A DNA stretch of 64,000 nt from Zhengitettix transpicula (Eukaryota > Arthropoda > Insecta > Orthoptera > Tetrigidae): the NCBI GenBank assembly GCA_037074705.1, contig CM073591.1:88392032-88456031 (forward strand). Reading direction: 5' to 3'. This document shows positions 1-12,060 of the stretch, in pieces (position 1 is the first letter of the stretch; the number at the start of each line of letters is the position of its first letter). Below the pieces are notes generated by a model, which saw only the letters and a program-made list of their open reading frames with translations, ran no database searches and had not been told where the DNA came from. Both the position numbers and the translations under genes were made by a program.

Positions 1-689
1 AATATAAGAAACACCAAACAAAATATACGTACATTATTCAAAAAATTATATACTAACAACTTTTTTATTGAAGCATGTCATGCATGCTCTTAATGGTAAT
101 AGAATGTGACGTAATGAATGCAAAAGAATTGTCATCTACGAGTTAACTTATACAGAAGAACGAAATAACAGTGCTGCGTGGAATATTATGCATTCGTAAT
201 ACATTCCAGTATCCGTATTAAATTAAAAGAAGAGTGAAAGCGCAAATATTTTGTGGATAAAGAAGAGCCGCAAGAAATAGGCTACTGCTATTATTAAATA
301 AAACTAGTTCCTCTATTTTATATAAAAGATTTCTATTATAACCGGCATTACACCCACTGAACGGATGTATCATAAATGAACAAAGACTTAAAAATAGTTT
401 ATGACTATAAAACTGTTATCAAATTTTCCTTACATTCTTCACCGGTGAGTCCAGACTAACAACGGAAAACAAACTGTTTTATTTCTCTCCTCCATAACAG
501 CGTGTCACAGGCTCGCGGTGCAGGAACGAAGTGAGTTAAAACAAGAACAAACAGTTCATTAAGGGTTAAAATGAACCATTTGTTTTATAATCATTTAGTT
601 TGACTGATTTGAGTAGGCTTAAAGGAAACATTTACCCATTTAGTGTTACAATATTTACACCAGCCTTTTTAGCCAATAAATATTAAAAA
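1..689. other. AT-rich non-coding DNA
   Basis: I see no gene, repeat or regulatory signal that I can support. The same holds for 1011-1889, 2041-2599 and 3076-3551. Confidence 0.5.
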
Positions 690-1010
690 AATGATAATTT
701 ACATTGTTGTAACTAATACTGAAAATTAATAATATATAATGGCACAGAAATAAATTGTGAATTAATTATAAACCAAAATGACTTGGACATTATTGTATTA
801 ACAAAAATTTCTAATAAACCACGTTTCTTACTGTATAAAGTGCGCACTACAAATTAACTGAAACAACGATATAAAAAAAATCGTAAGAGGAGACCAAAGA
901 TGTTATTTGAAAATATGGTCGTAAATGTTGATGATATTATTTGTATCGGGATTTAACATTAATGGATGAAAAAATGGATTTAAATTAAGTTGAATTCACT
1001 GCTTCAAATA
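690..1010 (+). repeat. repeat F, single arm
   Basis: Matches 28765-29065 in the same orientation: TTGTTGTAACTAATACTGAA, ATATAATGGC, ACGTTTCTT and GATATTATTTGTATCGGGAT then TAACATTAATGG. No coding content. Confidence 0.55.
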
Positions 1011-1889
1011 AAAAATATTTTATGAAAGTAATAAAGCGGTATGTAAATTTGGAGCCATATCCATTTAATCAAAATGTCCTGGTGAATGGGGACTAACCTC
1101 AGAAAATAACTTGAGTGAGTCAAAGAGTTACGTTTTAGAAGTGACATTACGATATATAAAAGTTCCTAAAACATTCCATGTTCTCTTGAAGCTACAATTT
1201 CTGTATCGATTCTCACCGCCTTATCGTGTATTTACTATTTTCGAAAGATCAAGTTAAATGTGTGATTTATTTTTCATATCTCCCTGATAATGTTATAGCT
1301 ACGAGTACATCTGGCAGCCGTCAGAAATTTAGCTCATAGAATTATAAATGATTTTGATTGCTAAACAAATCAATATTAAAAAAATAATACTTTTTAAGAC
1401 CGCGTAAATGCGATTCATTCCGTTTCTTGTAAACGCAACTTTCATTTCTCTATTAATTTACTACACATAAATATCGTTACGAATGTCAATTCCGGTCTGA
1501 AATTATTGCGAAGATTTACAGTCAGTTTTCAGATCCAGAAAACCGCGCGACGAGACCGCGACGTTGACTCGTGACAAATAACGAGAAAGAGCAAGAAATC
1601 AAAACTCTTCCCTCTGCCCACGAAAAGTTATTCTTCATAACATTCTCGACATGTGTATAGAATGTAAACTGAACACTTTTTCTTTCACTGTGCAACACTA
1701 TGGGAGTAATACTGTAATAATCTTCAAGTAACTTGGTCCGACAGAATAATCGCCAAATTCAGAAAACAGATTTCATCATACGGCTGTTAACTGTTTAAGA
1801 CTCAAATAGAAAATCGGCTGTAGCGAGAGGTGAAGATACATGAGCACTTACTCAAACAAAGCAAAACAAGCTGCGACGCGCGTGGGTGT

Positions 1890-2035
1890 GTAGACGCTAC
1901 AGGTAAGCTCCGCTCCAGCTCCAGCTCCGGCTCCAGCTCCAGCTCCTTCGCCGGCTGCAGACTGCGGACTGCGCGCTGCCAGACCACGTGCGCTCTGCGC
2001 TCAATGGACCGCACAGCTTATTTGTGCGCCATTTC
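1890..2035. other. GC-rich island with CTCCAG hexamer repeat
   Basis: CpG-rich block containing about six CTCCAG/CTCCGG units (1915-1950). A consensus plus-strand splice donor CTACAG/GTAAGC lies at about 1901. It could be a 5' non-coding exon or promoter, but no initiator or downstream exon is recognised. Overlapping frames on both strands are probably fortuitous. Confidence 0.3.
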
Positions 2036-2599
2036 GTCCAAACATTCTATTCTCAGACCCGATGTTACTTACCATCGATCAAGCATCTTTTCAACGCCTC
2101 CCTCGTAAATTGCTAAAACCTGCGCGTTGCTGGGATTCTTTAATTTGTCACGCGGGGAGCGAAGGTAATCGCTCACAAATCCTTGGTTAGACCCATTCTC
2201 AGACACGGAACGATATGTTGAAACACTTGGAGAAGTCAAAAAATCCCGGCTTGGGATAGTGAACAATGGGGTGAGTAAAATGTTACAGGACCGTGGAAAA
2301 TGGAACACGAATATGGGAGCTACTCTCGTAAATGATAAAGAATGCCGGGTTCTGTGCAATATTCGAAGCTTACAGAAATTAATCGACCTGGGGAGAGGCT
2401 AACAAATATTCCAAACTAAATATGTGAATGTGGCCACTGAAATGAAAAGGGCCAACAAATCAACAGTTAAATATGTACTTTTATTTTCCCTACCATTTCC
2501 ACCATACTCCGTTCTAATTCGAGTATTCGTAAAATTTATGGCAGACCTCACAGAACACATGAAAATGTGCTGATTAAAATCATTTGACAATTTCGTTTG

Positions 2600-3033
2600 A
2601 AACACATGAGTATGTGCTATGTACAGCGTAATCCATGGTCTGACCACTCCCCTCCTATAGCACGGGAAAGAGACTAAAGGGGCATGTAGTTTCAAGAATA
2701 ATATCCAACAATTCGACTAGATGTGATGCAAGGAAACCCTAGAAAAATCTGTTTCGTCATGTATGTCGTGCTCTTGGTACTTGTCCCACGCCCTTCTGAT
2801 GACGGGACATTCCCTTCTTCAAGTCTCGACCAGTTTTAGAAGGCAGCTGGTCGACTATTCCAATAGAAATAACGAACAACTCTTATCGTATACCCAAGGT
2901 GTGAGACCCCGGAACCTACACCTCTCAAAACTGATCGAGGTGCCTCGTCTTGTGAGTATAAGTAAAGGTGTAGGGTAATACACATAGTGGCCATCCCCGT
3001 CTTATAGCATAGGGATAGGACTGAAAGGAGGAT
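2600..3033 (-). mobile_element. repeat A, diverged copy plus adjoining fragment
   Basis: 2600-2963 holds a diverged minus-strand copy (words GGTACTTGTCCCACGCCCTT, GGAGGCAGCTGG-like, CCTAGAAAAA). 2968-3033 holds the 3' end of a second copy (GGGTAATACACATAGTGGCC, ATAGCATAGGGATAGG). The order again suggests tandem 3'-end insertion, followed by a short repeat B piece at 3036-3075. Confidence 0.6.
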
Positions 3034-3551
3034 TAACCGTTTCGACTGCGAGTGTATGTCGTGATTACTAAAACGACTCTAGCATGTTCACAGGTGAATA
3101 CCCAATTATTCCTTAACTAAACTAATCAACTAGCTAAGTTACAATGTTTCCAGTACTAAATGAATTTGTTCCAGCCAAAAAATAATTTATTAATAAATAC
3201 AATGGGCGATTTGGACGATTGAGGAGTATCCTGTGAACTCAGAGGTAATCGCGCAGGGCGATGATTGAGGCACATGTAGGCAATTTTGGTCTCTGAGTTA
3301 CATTTACTATAAATGTACTGTTAACTTTCACATTAAATAAAACCTAGATTGAAGGAACTATTGTAGAAATTTAGACAAGGCAATGTAAAATTTTTATTTG
3401 TGTACAAAAGTTAACAAAGGGAAATACGAGATTCCATACGATTCAGAGCGGAATAAAATAACTGTTATTATACATACTAAAAAATGTGACAACGGAAAGC
3501 GGTTGTTATTTAAATCTAATATTTATTATATATATATATATAATATTTATT

Positions 3552-4060
3552 ATTAAACACTCGCTGGGTGCTGGGCGTCAGCGACATCCATAAAACCGGA
3601 TTTGACTCCAATTTCGGTTATTTTTGCGTTATTTTTATGTAACGCCCCTCCACTCCCATTGCGAAAGCTGTTTCCCTCCAATACCGAAAGAAATGATGCA
3701 CAAAAATATCTGCTGAAACGCTATCTACATCATTGACCCCGAAAACGTTTCTTTCGACGAATATATCGGACGTTTTAACTTTTTTGAAAATTTCTGGTTA
3801 AACGACAAGTTGAATGTCATAATTGACATTCATAACCCTCCACCCCTACCCCTTAGGGTTCTCCATTCTCTTTCCTGAAGGAGTTGAAATGATACACAGA
3901 AATCTTCGGTTTAAATACTGTCAATCTCTTTGACCCAAAAAATAATTATCCGACGTAAATATCGGCGGTTTGAGTATGTTTGAAAATTTCTACCCACGTC
4001 AACCACCGCCCCAGGGGTGGTAGACGCGTCTCACCCCCACAGATGAATACAAATACTCTA
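3552..4060 (+). repeat. repeat C copy
   Basis: Shares with 21400-21890 (reversed) a block reading GACATCCATAAAACCGGATT, TTGCGTTATTTTTATGTAACG, CACAAAAATATCTG and a distal TTTGAAAATTTC next to C-rich CCACCCC wording. No coding frame seen; class unknown. Confidence 0.6.
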
Positions 4061-4301
4061 TTTATTTATTAGAAGATAAGATTAAAGAATATATTTTTAT
4101 ATTATGTATTTACCATTAGAGGAATATTTATAATTTGTTTATAATTATATTGCCGCGTTTACAACGGTCTTATTTTCCAAAGAATTGGAGGGGAGAGAAG
4201 AAGAAAGCGTCGAATATGATGAGAGATGATTTTAAAATATTGATGCATGCTATCGAAAAATGTAAGGTCTGGCAACATTATATTACGAATTATTAGGTTG
4301 A

Positions 4302-4408
4302 CAAAGTGTTCTCGGGATTCAAACCGGCTATCATCATAGCAATGCCCACTATCGAAACGTCCTGGAATTACTGCATTCTCATCCAGTTAGAAACCTGAGA
4401 ACACTTTG
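4302..4408 (+). repeat. 107-bp palindromic mini-element with hammerhead-like core
   Basis: Ends are the inverted pair CAAAGTGTTCTC (4302-4313) and GAGAACACTTTG (4397-4408). The interior has ATAG...CTAT helix followed directly by CGAAACGTC, and a right part ending GTTAGAAACCTGAGAAC. Same length and layout as 18904-19011. The expected CTGANGA before the helix is eroded here. Confidence 0.6.
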
Positions 4409-5040
4409 CAAACAACATACTCCTGGAAAGCCTCCGTTCAATTATTATGTTGTTACTATGAATATACAAATTATTATCTTTTGCAGTTTAAGAGACAATA
4501 TTTTTTACCTTTAAGAATACATTCAGTCATGCCAATTGAAATTCATCAACTGTAAGCGTACATAAAGATATTTTTAATGCGTCATAGAGAAATTAATTTT
4601 TTGATCTCAGAAAATTTAATTTTCTTCTTCTCAGCTCCTTTCAACGCTATAAACAAATCGTATGCGTGTTTTTTCATATCATCAACATAAAATTCCCTTA
4701 AATATATTATCCTACTTCAAGTAAAAATAAAATTTCCCATACAACCCGCTTGTAGAAGAAGTTTTGAATTTTTTGAAGAACACACAAAAAAATGTTGGGA
4801 AGGGTCGACTATCGTGTTAGGGTCTCTAAATCCTTGGTGGATGTATATTTTGACCCGGATTGTGTATTGATATAATGACGAAATGCTTGCGCGTGTTTGT
4901 ATGTATTTCCTACGTAAGCAGGGAAAGTAGGAAGGAAACTGAGTTGAGGTTTTGAAGAAGCAATAGAAGTGTGAGAAAAATTTATCAAGTTCTCAATAGT
5001 ATGCAAGACATTCAGAATAACGGTGGAATTGGGGAACAGA

Positions 5041-5185
5041 ATGAGATAAGACACTACGACTACAACTGTCATAGGATGCTGTTCATGGCTCTAAATTAAA
5101 AATAGTATTTTATATAATTACCTGAAGAATTCCCAAAATTGTGGTCGAAACATTGTATTCAAAATAATATTTCCTGACACATTGG
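5041..5185 (+). repeat. Penelope-like repeat fragment with hammerhead-like motif
   Basis: Matches 25610-25720: GTCATAGGATGCTG, CATGGCTCTAAA, AATTACCTGAAGAATTCCCA, AAAATTGTGGTCGAAAC and ATTGTATTCAAAA. The motif CTGAAGA is at 5122-5128 and GAAAC at 5147-5151. Assignment to Penelope-like elements is by motif only; no reverse transcriptase was found. Confidence 0.5.
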
Positions 5186-5214
5186 CTTTATTTCTTATGT
5201 ACAACTAGATAATC

Positions 5215-6345
5215 TCATATTTGGACCCCAGTTCATGCACGGAATTGATGTTGTAATGATTCAAAACGTAGAAAGATCTCAATTTTATTTGCATTCAGTT
5301 TTGGCTACAAATTTCTCTTTTAGAGAGAGAAATTTTCGGAGGCGAGGCATTGTTATCTTTGATTTCCCTTGCAGCTGGTGCTGAGTAAAATTAATAGGCG
5401 TGTAGACTGCAATGAAGCAACGACTAAGAGAGTCGTATATGTACTTTGATGAATGTCATTGTTTTGACAGTAACCACGAACTATGAGTTAACTGAGGTTG
5501 TGGTTTAAGTATTTTTATTCGAATGAAATTTGATTATTAGTTGACTGAGTTATTGCCTAATTTCATAGAGATTGATTTTTTTTAGGGTAACAGGCTACAT
5601 GAGGGTAAACCACATGGTGGCAACTCCCCTTTAATAGCATGGGAAGGGATCTGAAAGGGGGGGGATGCGGAAGGGTAGAGGAAGGTAGCCAAGGGTTAAC
5701 TAGAGCCCCCGGGCTATAGTTTAAGGATCCTACCCGGCATTCGCCTAAAAGTAATGCAGGGAAAACCCTAGAAAAACCTGCATCAGGTAGGTCGGGCATT
5801 GGGTACTTGTCCCACGTCCTTCCGATAGCGGGAGAAGAGTTTTCTGTGGGGATGCAGCATTCCCTTCTCCGTACCTCGACCAATTTAGGAGGCACCTGGC
5901 CGACTGTTCCAATGGGAGTAAGGAACAACTCTTACCGTATGCCCAACGTCTGTGATCCCGGAACATACACCTCTCAAACAGGCCGAGGTGCCTCGGCTTG
6001 TGGGAACCTACGAAGAAACATGTTTCGACTGAGGGAGTCGTATATATACATTAATGAATTGAATTGTCGAGCGGAAAGCAATAATCACTGGAGTTCAAAT
6101 TTCAGCGATCTTTTCTACTTCCAGTTGTGTGTCAAAGCGATTTCGGAGTTCGGCAGCCTAATTTGCAGACATTGAAGCTGGACTCAACTCAGCTTGGGGT
6201 TTGTGGTTGTTGCTTTCCATTTTTCTAGGACAAAGACCGCATTCTAATCCCACCTGGACAGGATTTTTTACGTTTCCCTCATGTTACGGTGCCTTGACAT
6301 ATATTTTTCTTGTTTGCAGAAAGACAATCATAACTACCGCTATCC
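5215..6345 (+). repeat. repeat B copy, split by repeat A
   Basis: The dispersed family carries the words AATGAAGCAACG, ACTGAGGGAGTCGTATATAT, TTAATGAATTGAATTGTCGAG and a distal block CCACCTGGACAGGA...TTACGTTTCC...TATTTTTCTTG. Interrupted at 5576-6012 by a reverse repeat A. No conserved coding frame was seen. Confidence 0.65.
5576..6012 (-). mobile_element. repeat A, near full-length copy nested in repeat B
   Basis: The minus-strand copy runs from the GTTCCCACAAGCCGAGGC end to GTAGCCTGTTACCCT plus poly-A (seen as the T run at 5576-5583). It interrupts a plus-strand repeat B, whose halves lie at 5215-5575 and 6013-6345, so it is younger than repeat B. Open frames here are not conserved between copies and are not called. 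Confidence 0.75.
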
Positions 6346-6855
6346 TACTTAAAAAAAATTAAATTTTTTCCCCTAATGTAAATATTTAATATTTTTTCAA
6401 TAAAATAAAGTAGTAGTGTTCATTACAATCTTCTACCTCTTGTAGAACATTTGCTTAATTTTTTTTCTTCTACAGACTAAATTACATCTATCATCGCCAT
6501 TTTACCCTACTCTACCACAGAGTAAGACAACACAAACATTATCCAGCTCTGAATTTGAGGGCGATTTATTACAATACGCATGATAAAACGATAACTTTCA
6601 ACAGTAACTTCAGCTTATTCATATTTTTTCCGTTTACAATGTCTTCATCTTAATTACTTAAGTGTAACCAACAAAAGGTTCTCCGACAATCTTAATGATA
6701 TATAATATTCACTAAATAGTTTTTAACGAAGTATCTGTGAACAATTAAAAGGAAAAGTCTAAGGAATGTAGTCTATAATAAATAAGAATAACCTTTTGAG
6801 CATGCTTTGCTTAGAAGTTTCATTTTCATTAATTTTTCTCAAAATGTAACTACAT

Positions 6856-6950
6856 CAAAAGTATAAGACTGTGACTCAAAACAACGAGCAACAAAATTAC
6901 TTGATTACCTCATGATAACGAGTGGAACTTGCGGGGCGCAGTCTTTAATC
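6856..6950 (+). repeat. repeat E, copy 1
   Basis: About 95 bases shared with 8063-8152: AAAGTATAAGACTGTGACTC, AAAACAACGAGCAAC, GTGGAACTTGCGGGGCGCAG. Same orientation, about 1.2 kb apart. Confidence 0.6.
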
Positions 6951-7829
6951 GTTATAAAAGTCATGATGTGACATACTGCTTAACGAGGCTTACTTTTGAA
7001 GTATTTCAAATGTAAAGAAACGGCACAAATATACGAGCATGGTGAGATGTATGAATAACGACTCTTCACTATTAACGAGATGATGTGTGGTTTAAATAAA
7101 ATTTGTGATTTAATATAATGACGATAATTCATAAAAAAAAATCAGAAGCCACATGTGTAGGAGACTGCTTCTATGATGAAACGAAAAGTTTTATACGTAT
7201 TTCACTGTCAAGACAAACGTCCAAACAAATACTTCGTTTCTATATATTCTAATTTACGTGCAATACGCTTTTTCATTTTTGTATTAATATTGCTAATGCA
7301 GCTTTTTTTTCCAGGCCACGTTCTGTCCTGAACCGAAATGCAGGAGATTAGGTCAAGTACCGTAGTCGTAACTTTTTTTTGGCTCAAGAATATAAAATAA
7401 TCTGTCTGGCGACAGCTGCTTAATACGAGCCAATATTTCTAAACGAAGAGTCTCTTTAAGAGTTCTCGTAAGAATTGGACACACGCAGGTTCGCGACAGA
7501 CCACATTTCTCACAAAAATGAACCCGGGCTCTGGCGAAATGCTTCCGCAACTTTATAATAAGAGTCACAACGTGGCTAGGCGAGACAATGTGCCAAGGTA
7601 TTTTTAAGCCAAAAGTAGTTTACAGTTGCCAAGTGCAGCGGTATTCTGATGAATGTCTGTGTGTGGATCCTCTCCAAGCCTACGGATTTACTTTTCACTT
7701 CTGTCACAATAAGAAAGTCTGTGAATGAGCGGTACCAGTACGCCGTTGTACCTTATGTTAGATGGCAAATCCAAAAACATGACAACGAATACGTGATTAG
7801 TTTGTAATATATGTATATATACAGAACAG

Positions 7830-7842
7830 CCCCCCCCCCCCC
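7830..7842. repeat. poly-C homopolymer
   Basis: Thirteen C in a row in AT-rich surroundings; length may be a sequencing artefact. Confidence 0.8.
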
Positions 7843-8062
7843 GCAAAATTAATTGAAGATTAATTTTTAATATTTGAGTAAAAACGCCTGTGTACTCAGA
7901 GCCGAGCTGTGGCTTTCTTGAAATTACGGCCATTAAAGTTGGCGCCGAGGTGACAGAGTGTCGAGGAGAAAACGCTCCTTCAGACAAAGGCGGCGGATTC
8001 TGGGAGAACCTTGCCTCAAGGGTATTGACAAAAATCCCCGAAGGTCAACCCTTCCAACACTA

Positions 8063-8152
8063 CATTAAAAATATAAGACTGCGACTCAAAACAACGAGCA
8101 ACCAAACTACTTGATAATTTCATGACAACGTGTGGAACTTACGGGGTGCAGA
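8063..8152 (+). repeat. repeat E, copy 2
   Basis: Direct repeat of 6856-6950 with about ten differences (AAATATAAGACTGCGACTC, CGTGTGGAACTTACGGGG). Either flanks of one mobile element or two dispersed copies. Confidence 0.6.
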
Positions 8153-9889
8153 TTGGTTGAAATCAAACACGTGAAAAAGTTTCCACCCTCTGGTGAGGAA
8201 CGATAAAAGTCGAGCTGGACAGTTCCTATCGATAACTCGGAGAACGAGGAAGTCTGGGAAGGGAGTAAGTTTAGGGTAAAAATGTAAGAGTTAGAAAGAT
8301 GTTCTTGGAGAGGACAGATTAAAGCTGCAATTTGGGGTGAAACGTAGGATCTACAACTTGGAGTGTAAAGTAGAGTATAACTTGGAGAAGGAAGAAGAAG
8401 CTGCCTACAGAAATTCCTGTGAAGATTTTCTGGTTAGCCTGGGGAAGCCGACTACAAAAGATGAATGGATGTGGTTCTTTATGCGACGTAAATAATTGAG
8501 ATTTTTGCCGCACTTATATGGCCTCACATATGACCCCCTATTTTTTTTGTTTATGTTCCGAGTCCTCGTCGTCCTGAGGATTGCCTGTGTAACATATTAA
8601 TTTTTTTTGAATACTAAATGTAGTTAAAATGAATTAACTAAAGTTTAAACTCAAGTGTGAATAAATTTTAATTTACCTAGATGCAATTAAAAACTGGTCC
8701 CTGTTGAATTTGTATAAACTCTTAATTATAAATAAATTAAATTTAAAGCCAATCAAAATCAAATTTATTTTTTTCATACATGATTGTACTCCCCGTTATA
8801 TTACAATATGCTTTGTGGAACTATATTGCGGAGTGATTAATCGAAGAGAATTAAGAATTTTTTATATTATAAAGAATTAATGTATGATATACTTTTTTTT
8901 CTTTTATATGTTTGTATTTCGGTTATAAATAATGATTTGTTGAATTCGTTGCGGATACACCACAGGAAATAATATTTCCCTGTGAATCGTTGCGCAAATA
9001 AATGAATACATTATTATTATTATTCGGAATATAATGAATATTCATTCACTTCCGGATTCGATGCATACAGTCAAGATTACAGACGGTATGTGGCACTAAT
9101 TTATACTGAATGTTAATTATGGCACGTCGGGTCCTAAAAACTACCAGCAGCCATTTAAAAAAATAATATAATTTAAAGATAAATGACGAGCAAAATATTA
9201 TTATATAATTAAATATAATAAAATATTATAAAATAATATATAATAATAGATTAATAAGAATTTCTGCCTTTAAGTTTAAGTTTCTATTTATTCACCCCTC
9301 TAGTGGACATTACTTGGCCGATGTAAATGTTCTTCGTTTTTAGTTTAGTTTTTATTGTACGTCAAATACTACAATTATTTCATAGATATTTCACGAACTC
9401 AACGAAGAAATCGGTATTCGACTACTACATTTAATTGCTGAAGGCTGCTCACTAGGAAGCCAATTCGTTTAATTACCCTTGGAATAAAATTAGAGTCGGA
9501 ACTCGGAGGTTCATTAAACAAGTTAGCGGCCTTTGCCTGACAGATGCTGCTCCTGCTTATCGGACAAGTGGCGACGAAAGCTTCAGGGATTAATCTTGCC
9601 ACGGAGTGTGTGTAAATTAAACACGCCCACACGGTTCATTCCTGCGACTGACGGCCCTTGACAACATTGCTGAATCTGGAGGAGAGTCGTCGTCCTTTTT
9701 AGATTAATAAAAATAATGAGAATATTCATTATTTAAAATCATTTCTATTTTTTTTTTTCATTTTCAGATTCTGAGACGGTAAGGGATACAGACATTAAAA
9801 TATTCAGACTAGAAAGCCAACAAATAAAAATTATGTAATCAATACCGTAATGACATAAGCCGCAGAAAGTTCTACATTTTATTTGTGAA

Positions 9890-10003
9890 TACAAAAAGAA
9901 GTTTAACCAACCAATCTTTAGTTTACCTCATCAGCTGTAGCCAAAAATAAAATTAATTGTAAATTGGAGAGCAATGAAGCAACGTGTTTTGACTGATGAA
10001 GCC

Positions 10004-10006
<3 letters not shown>
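9890..10006 (+). repeat. repeat B, partial copy
   Basis: Contains TTACCTCATCAGCTG and GGAGAGCAATGAAGCAACG followed by TTTTGACTGATGAAGCCG, after which a (TA)n tract replaces the rest of the repeat. Confidence 0.55.

Positions 10007-10061
<55 letters not shown>
10007..10061. repeat. (TA)n microsatellite
   Basis: Uninterrupted TA dinucleotides of about 54 bases ending at the left end of LTR-1. Confidence 0.95.
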
Positions 10062-10064
<3 letters not shown>

Positions 10065-10803
10065 AATGCCAATTAATTAGGCCATTAATTGTTTGGACAT
10101 AAAATTTGAATTGTTTGAGAAATCCATTATAGCGGTCTGATCGAACAAAGCGACAATGGAAAAGCGAACTCACTTGCTTTGTCGAAAAGTAAAAAACGGC
10201 GTATGCGCGCTCAAACTCGGGAGAACTAGGAGTTCAGTTCGCGGAAAAACATCGTGAGGAGCAGAACATGTAATATAACTGTTATTTGGTGGCGGGACAT
10301 TTCAGAGGACGGAACAAATAATACTAGAGCAAAGACTAGCCATCGTTAATGTGTTATTAAACAAAGTTGTGAATTTAAGACAAAGTAAAAACATTCACGG
10401 AAGTATTACCTCGTAAATATCGCTAAGTAAAAGCAGTTTTTACGTATACAGCCAGCCAGAAAAGTCTAAGAGAGTTTACGTCTATAGCCAGCCGAGGAAG
10501 GCTGACATTCGGATAGCTGACATTCAGGAGGATCATCCGAGTTCCTGTGAGCCTATAAATTTTGACTTCAATAGTGTAAAATCTGTGAGTTGACTTCTAG
10601 AATCAGTGTATAATTTTGCAATAGTGTACTTCCGAAACCAAAAGGAATGCTGGTACCAGCTGGACAGATGTAAGTAACAAAACCAAAACTAATGATTAAT
10701 TTTGTGTTTGTAATCACCTTTTGTTGCCACAAAATAAATAAATATTTTGTTTGTTAATTTCGATATTTTCATTTAATAAAAAGCCTTCCATTTAATTATT
10801 ACA
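10062..10803 (+). mobile_element. LTR-1, left LTR of a degraded LTR retrotransposon
   Basis: The element starts TGTAATGCCAATTAATTAGG and ends TTATTACA, so the ends are TGTAAT...ATTACA. About 742 bp. It shares its first ~70 bases and a central AGTTCAGTTCGC region with the minus-strand solo LTR at 49273-50122. It is inserted at the end of a (TA)n tract. Immediately to the right is a primer-binding-site-like sequence and a short stub of internal sequence, then another (TA)n tract; no second LTR follows, so the body has been lost. A putative initiator TCAGTT lies near 10232. Confidence 0.7.
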
Positions 10804-10807
10804 TAAA

Positions 10808-10825
10808 TGGCGCTTCACGTGAGGC
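10808..10825 (+). promoter_or_regulatory. primer-binding-site-like sequence of LTR-1
   Basis: TGGCGCTTCACGTGAGGC begins four bases after the LTR end. A TGGCGC start is the complement of a tRNA ...GCGCCA 3' end, as in many Ty3/gypsy-type elements. Which tRNA would pair cannot be settled by eye. Confidence 0.5.
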
Positions 10826-10878
10826 AAATTCATTATAATTATTTAAATTAAATAAAGGTTACATATTTGATTATTAGA

Positions 10879-10950
<72 letters not shown>
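10879..10950. repeat. (TA)n microsatellite with GTATAT interruptions
   Basis: TA tract interrupted by single G at three places, to the right of the LTR-1 stub; it may be the other half of the tract into which the element inserted. Confidence 0.9.
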
Positions 10951-11017
10951 TCATGGATTAATTGACGTTTGAAGAGTAACAAGGAAACAGGAACTTGCCT
11001 GAGGGACTTAAACGATT

Positions 11018-11072
11018 TTTTTTAGGGTAACAGGCTACATGAGGGTAATCCACGTTGTGGCAACTTCCCTAA
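11018..11072 (-). mobile_element. repeat A, 3'-end fragment inside repeat B
   Basis: Poly-T then AGGGTAACAGGCTACATGAG and TAATCCACGTTGTGGCAACT is the reverse complement of the repeat A 3' end. It sits at the left edge of the repeat B copy at 11073. Confidence 0.65.
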
Positions 11073-11785
11073 CTTAAACGAATTAAGTTGTAGTTTAGAG
11101 AGCAACGAAGAGAGTCGTATATATACTTGAACTGACGTGCGGAAAGGGGAAAACACTGGATTAAAAACCTTCTTTCAGTTGTTTCCGTATGATCGGATAC
11201 ATAATTTGCAGACTGCATGGCTTATCAACTTTAGTTTATTTCTTTTGGATGTTGTCTGCCATTTCCGAGAGCCACCGATGAGCGGACATCACGTTGTCAT
11301 CCCACCTGGACAGCTGTTTATACGTTTCCGTGAAGTAACGTTTAAACAACTGCCATATCTTTTTCTAGCTTACACAGTAACAATCATAATTATAAATGAA
11401 TAAACCAGCAAAAATTAAATAAAAAATTATAAAATACTATTAAAATTGGCACAACGAATAGTTCCTATTTGGTAACTCTTCGGGTTCATATATAAAAAAA
11501 ATTCAAATCTGAATAAAAATTATTTCTTGAAATATAAATACATTATTAAAATTGTGAGGGGAATATTTCTAAACGTGTTCGCTTTTCACACACATTGCAG
11601 CAGACAAATATCATTTAATAAAAGTATATTTGTGACAAATTTGGCAGGTTTATTCATTTATAATTAAATGACGTCAGATAAATATAACTATTGACAAGCA
11701 TAATTCTGTGAGTCTACGGAAATGCCCACAGAATGACCCTGCGATTCGATTTGTGTTGATTTCAAGTTTTATAAATAATAATAAT
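11073..11785 (+). repeat. repeat B copy, including 3' end
   Basis: Shares GAGAGTCGTATATATAC, GACTGCATGGCTTATC-type wording, CATCCCACCTGGACAG and, at its right end, GATTTGTGTTGATTTCAAG followed by an ATA-rich tail. The frame at 11137-11403 is open but is not open in the other copies. Confidence 0.6.
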
Positions 11786-11814
11786 TGGAAATTCGAAAGC
11801 CCTTGATGAATTTA

Positions 11815-12060
11815 CCGGCCTGCTTTGGCGTTGTGGCCAGCGTCATTGCCTCGCATCACTTAGGTTCCGGGTTCGAATCCAGACATGGGCATGGATGTTT
11901 GTACTCGTCCTGGTCACGAAAAGTAGGGTTAAGGCTGAGGGGGAATCGGCACTCTGACCACGTGTCACATCTAAATCCAGAATGTGTCGTGTAAGTTGAC
12001 AGTCTGGTAGTCGTCTCCGTAGGCCAAGGTCCTTAAAGGACTGTCGAGTTAAGGAGAATG
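11815..12060 (+). mobile_element. tRNA-derived SINE, full length with target-site duplication
   Basis: The 246-bp element is flanked by a perfect 10-bp direct repeat gatgaattta at 11805-11814 and 12061-12070, the mark of target-primed retrotransposition. It opens with a tRNA-like head: A box TGGCGTTGTGG at 11826-11836 (10 of 11 to TRGCNNAGYGG) and a perfect B box GGTTCGAATCC at 11870-11880, spaced as in a tRNA. The body continues with an unrelated tail region containing ACCACGTGTCAC and GGCCAAGGTCCTTAA, which recurs in two truncated copies in this window. SINEs carry no protein and use LINE enzymes. It immediately follows the 3' end of a repeat B copy. Confidence 0.85.

Larger units (their letters stand above)
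6346..9889. other. AT-rich non-coding DNA, apart from repeat E and poly-C
   Basis: Apart from the two repeat E copies and the poly-C run nothing is supported. A Cys-containing minus-strand frame at 7353-7568 and a frame at 7890-8114 have no recognised motif. Confidence 0.45.

Noticed and set aside
5563..6175. Overlapping ORFs on both strands
   Set aside because: They lie in repeat A and B copies, and the frames are not open in the other copies.
11815..11890. Functional tRNA gene
   Set aside because: A and B boxes are present but the acceptor stem does not close, and the unit is bounded by a retroposon duplication, so it is a SINE head.
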